From positions 248,001 through 312,000 of the forward strand of contig CAWDWB010000007.1 of the NCBI GenBank assembly GCA_963805925.1: a stretch of DNA of 64,000 nt, read 5' to 3'. Shown piece after piece: positions 62,760 through 64,000 of this stretch. Every line of letters starts with the position of its first letter. Position 1 is the first letter of the stretch. The DNA is from CAMPKL01 sp963805925 (GTDB lineage: Bacteria > Acidobacteriota > Terriglobia > Bryobacterales > UBA6623). A program made the translations under genes and the position numbers. Under the pieces are notes generated by a model, which saw nothing but the letters and a program-made list of their open reading frames with translations, had not been told where the DNA came from and made no database searches.

Positions 62760-64000
62760 TTAGGCATACATCGCATCGATCTGCCGCTGGAAACGAATCT
62801 CGACCGCTCGCCGCTTCACCTTCATGGACGGGGTCAACTCGCCGTCTTCGATGGAAAGCTCCCGATCCAGGATCAGCGCCTTCTTGGGGAGTTCGTAATG
62901 CGCGAGCCCGGCGCACGACGTTTCGATCTCCTTCATGTACAGCTCGTTGATCTTCGGATGGTCTACCAAGTCCGGATTCGTCAGTTGCCCGAGGTCGTGC
63001 TGTTTGGCGAACTGTCGCAGTTTCTCGAAGTTCGGGACGATCATCACGCTGGGGAATCGGCGCCCCTCGGCAATCACGACGGCCATCGAGACATAAGGGC
63101 TGCTCTTGAGCAGATTCTCGATGGGCTGCGGCGCGATATACTTGCCGCCCGACGTCTTGAACAGGTCCTTCTTTCGATCGGTGATCGAGAGGAATCCCTC
63201 TTCGTCAATCTTCCCGATGTCTCCGGTATGGAACCAGCCGTCCACCAGGACCGCCGCGGTCGCTTCCGGGTTCTTGAAATAACCGCGCATCACGTTCGGG
63301 CCGCGGACGATAATCTCTCCGTCGTCGGCGATCTTAACCTGGACGTTTCGAATCACCTTGCCCACGGTGCCGAACTTCATCGCTTGGCGGGTATTGATGC
63401 TGATGACCGGCGAGGTCTCTGTGAGCCCGTAAGCCTCATAGATCGGGACGCCGATGGCGTAGAAGAACTCCGCCAGGTGGCTCGCCAGCGGGGCTGCTCC
63501 CGAAAAGAAGTTGCGGAAGCGTCCGCCCAGCCGGGCGCGCAGTTTCTTAAATACCAGCCGGTCCGCCAACCACATCTTGATGCTCAGGCCGGTCGGTAAA
63601 GGCGCACCCTTGAGCCGGTAGGGCAAGGCCTCTTTCGCGCATCTTAGCGCCCAGAAGAACATACGCCGCTTCGTGCCCGAGGCCTCTTCCATGGCGCTCA
63701 TCACCCGGTCGTGCACCTTTTCGAAAAACCTGGGTACGCCGACCGCTAACGTCGGTCGGACTTCTTGCATGTTCTTCGGCACCGCATCGATCGACTCGGC
63801 GTAGGCCACGGTCGAACCGGAGTTGAAGTAAATGTAGTCGGCAATGCGTTCGGCTACGTGAGACAGCGGCAAGAATGACAGACAAACATCGGTGGGCCGG
63901 CAGTCGAAATCCACGTCGTTGACGTTTGAACAAAAATTGGCGTGGGTCAACATCACGCCTTTTGGCGTTCCCGTCGTGCCCGACGTGTAGATGATGCTGG
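62760..64000 (-). CDS. long-chain acyl-CoA synthetase, 5' end outside window
   Basis: The frame runs off the window's right edge; 413 residues are visible. The AMP-binding P-loop YTSGTTGTPKGVMLTHANF is at the edge, then LSFLPLSHVAERI, YEAYGLTETSPV, GWFHTGDIGKIDEEGFLSIT and DRKKDLFKTSGGKYI. This is the ATP-dependent fatty-acid:CoA ligase pattern of the FadD15-like group, which activates fatty acids for lipid or beta-oxidation use. Confidence 0.93.
   Translation of the reverse strand, partial: SIIYTSGTTGTPKGVMLTHANFCSNVNDVDFDCRPTDVCLSFLPLSHVAERIADYIYFNSGSTVAYAESIDAVPKNMQEVRPTLAVGVPRFFEKVHDRVMSAMEEASGTKRRMFFWALRCAKEALPYRLKGAPLPTGLSIKMWLADRLVFKKLRARLGGRFRNFFSGAAPLASHLAEFFYAIGVPIYEAYGLTETSPVISINTRQAMKFGTVGKVIRNVQVKIADDGEIIVRGPNVMRGYFKNPEATAAVLVDGWFHTGDIGKIDEEGFLSITDRKKDLFKTSGGKYIAPQPIENLLKSSPYVSMAVVIAEGRRFPSVMIVPNFEKLRQFAKQHDLGQLTNPDLVDHPKINELYMKEIETSCAGLAHYELPKKALILDRELSIEDGELTPSMKVKRRAVEIRFQRQIDAMYA

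Noticed and set aside
1..64000. CRISPR arrays, tRNA or rRNA genes, prophage and integrative element ends
   Set aside because: None seen by reading; no regular repeat-spacer pattern, T-loop-like tRNA signature or integrase gene stood out. A covariance-model search would be needed to exclude small RNA genes.

Overview
The window is about 60% GC, densely coded chromosomal DNA that most likely comes from an acidobacterium (Acidobacteriota, perhaps the Bryobacterales/Solibacter side). The clues are a secreted VWFA-related protein of the type common in that phylum, a MerR-HTH/TPR fusion protein just upstream of mraZ, a lone GH106-like lipoprotein, many signal-peptide proteins, and a division cluster with mraZ-to-ftsZ order but no ddl or murB. 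The phylum call is an inference from gene content; no rRNA gene is present.

Layout. 1-4.3 kb: 3' part of tilS, a stand-alone FtsH N-terminal-domain gene, a scar of tilS, complete ftsH, and a SnoaL-like gene. 4.5-8.8 kb: a GH106-like lipoprotein, an unknown membrane protein and a 48-residue small protein. 8.9-14.9 kb: rpoD, dus, a cupin, a zinc-ribbon membrane protein and uvrC. 15-24.3 kb: a 1139-residue exported protein with a VWFA-related protein, an FKBP lipoprotein, a candidate Panacea toxin-antitoxin pair, an aminotransferase, a small membrane protein, an exported esterase and an unknown protein. 24.5-33.8 kb is an accessory region: a very large exported metalloprotease with five C-terminal repeats, a fatty-acid-hydroxylase-family protein, a choice-of-anchor/LVIVD-type protein, a decayed IS110 transposase and a 0.7 kb non-coding stretch. 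33.8-38.7 kb (minus strand): an unknown lipoprotein, an SGNH hydrolase, a zinc-ribbon protein, a methyltransferase and an S9 peptidase. 38.8-56.7 kb: MerR-TPR gene, mraZ control region and the division/cell-wall cluster mraZ-rsmH-ftsL-ftsI-murE-murF-mraY-murD-ftsW-murG-murC-ftsQ-ftsA-ftsZ, ending in a strong terminator. 56.8-64 kb: an LCAT-like hydrolase, a sulfatase-fold protein, and a minus-strand run of acyl-CoA synthetase (cut by the window), POTRA protein, frameshifted metallopeptidase and TlpA-like thioredoxin.

How the genes work together. The division cluster is nearly gapless, with ATGA overlaps or abutting genes at most junctions, and carries the cytoplasmic steps from UDP-MurNAc-peptide to lipid II (murC, D, E, F, mraY, murG), septal synthesis (ftsW, ftsI) and the divisome core (ftsL, Q, A, Z). 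The MurE DNPR motif points to meso-diaminopimelate peptidoglycan.

Most notable points: (i) an old tandem duplication of the tilS-ftsH junction that left an intact, tilS-coupled FtsH periplasmic-domain protein; (ii) a Panacea-domain antitoxin gene overlapping a two-helix membrane protein gene, a candidate toxin-antitoxin system; (iii) a POTRA/metallopeptidase/thioredoxin envelope operon with a one-base frameshift; (iv) an exactly 348-bp internal repeat in the metalloprotease; (v) a sulfatase-fold enzyme with Thr in the nucleophile position.
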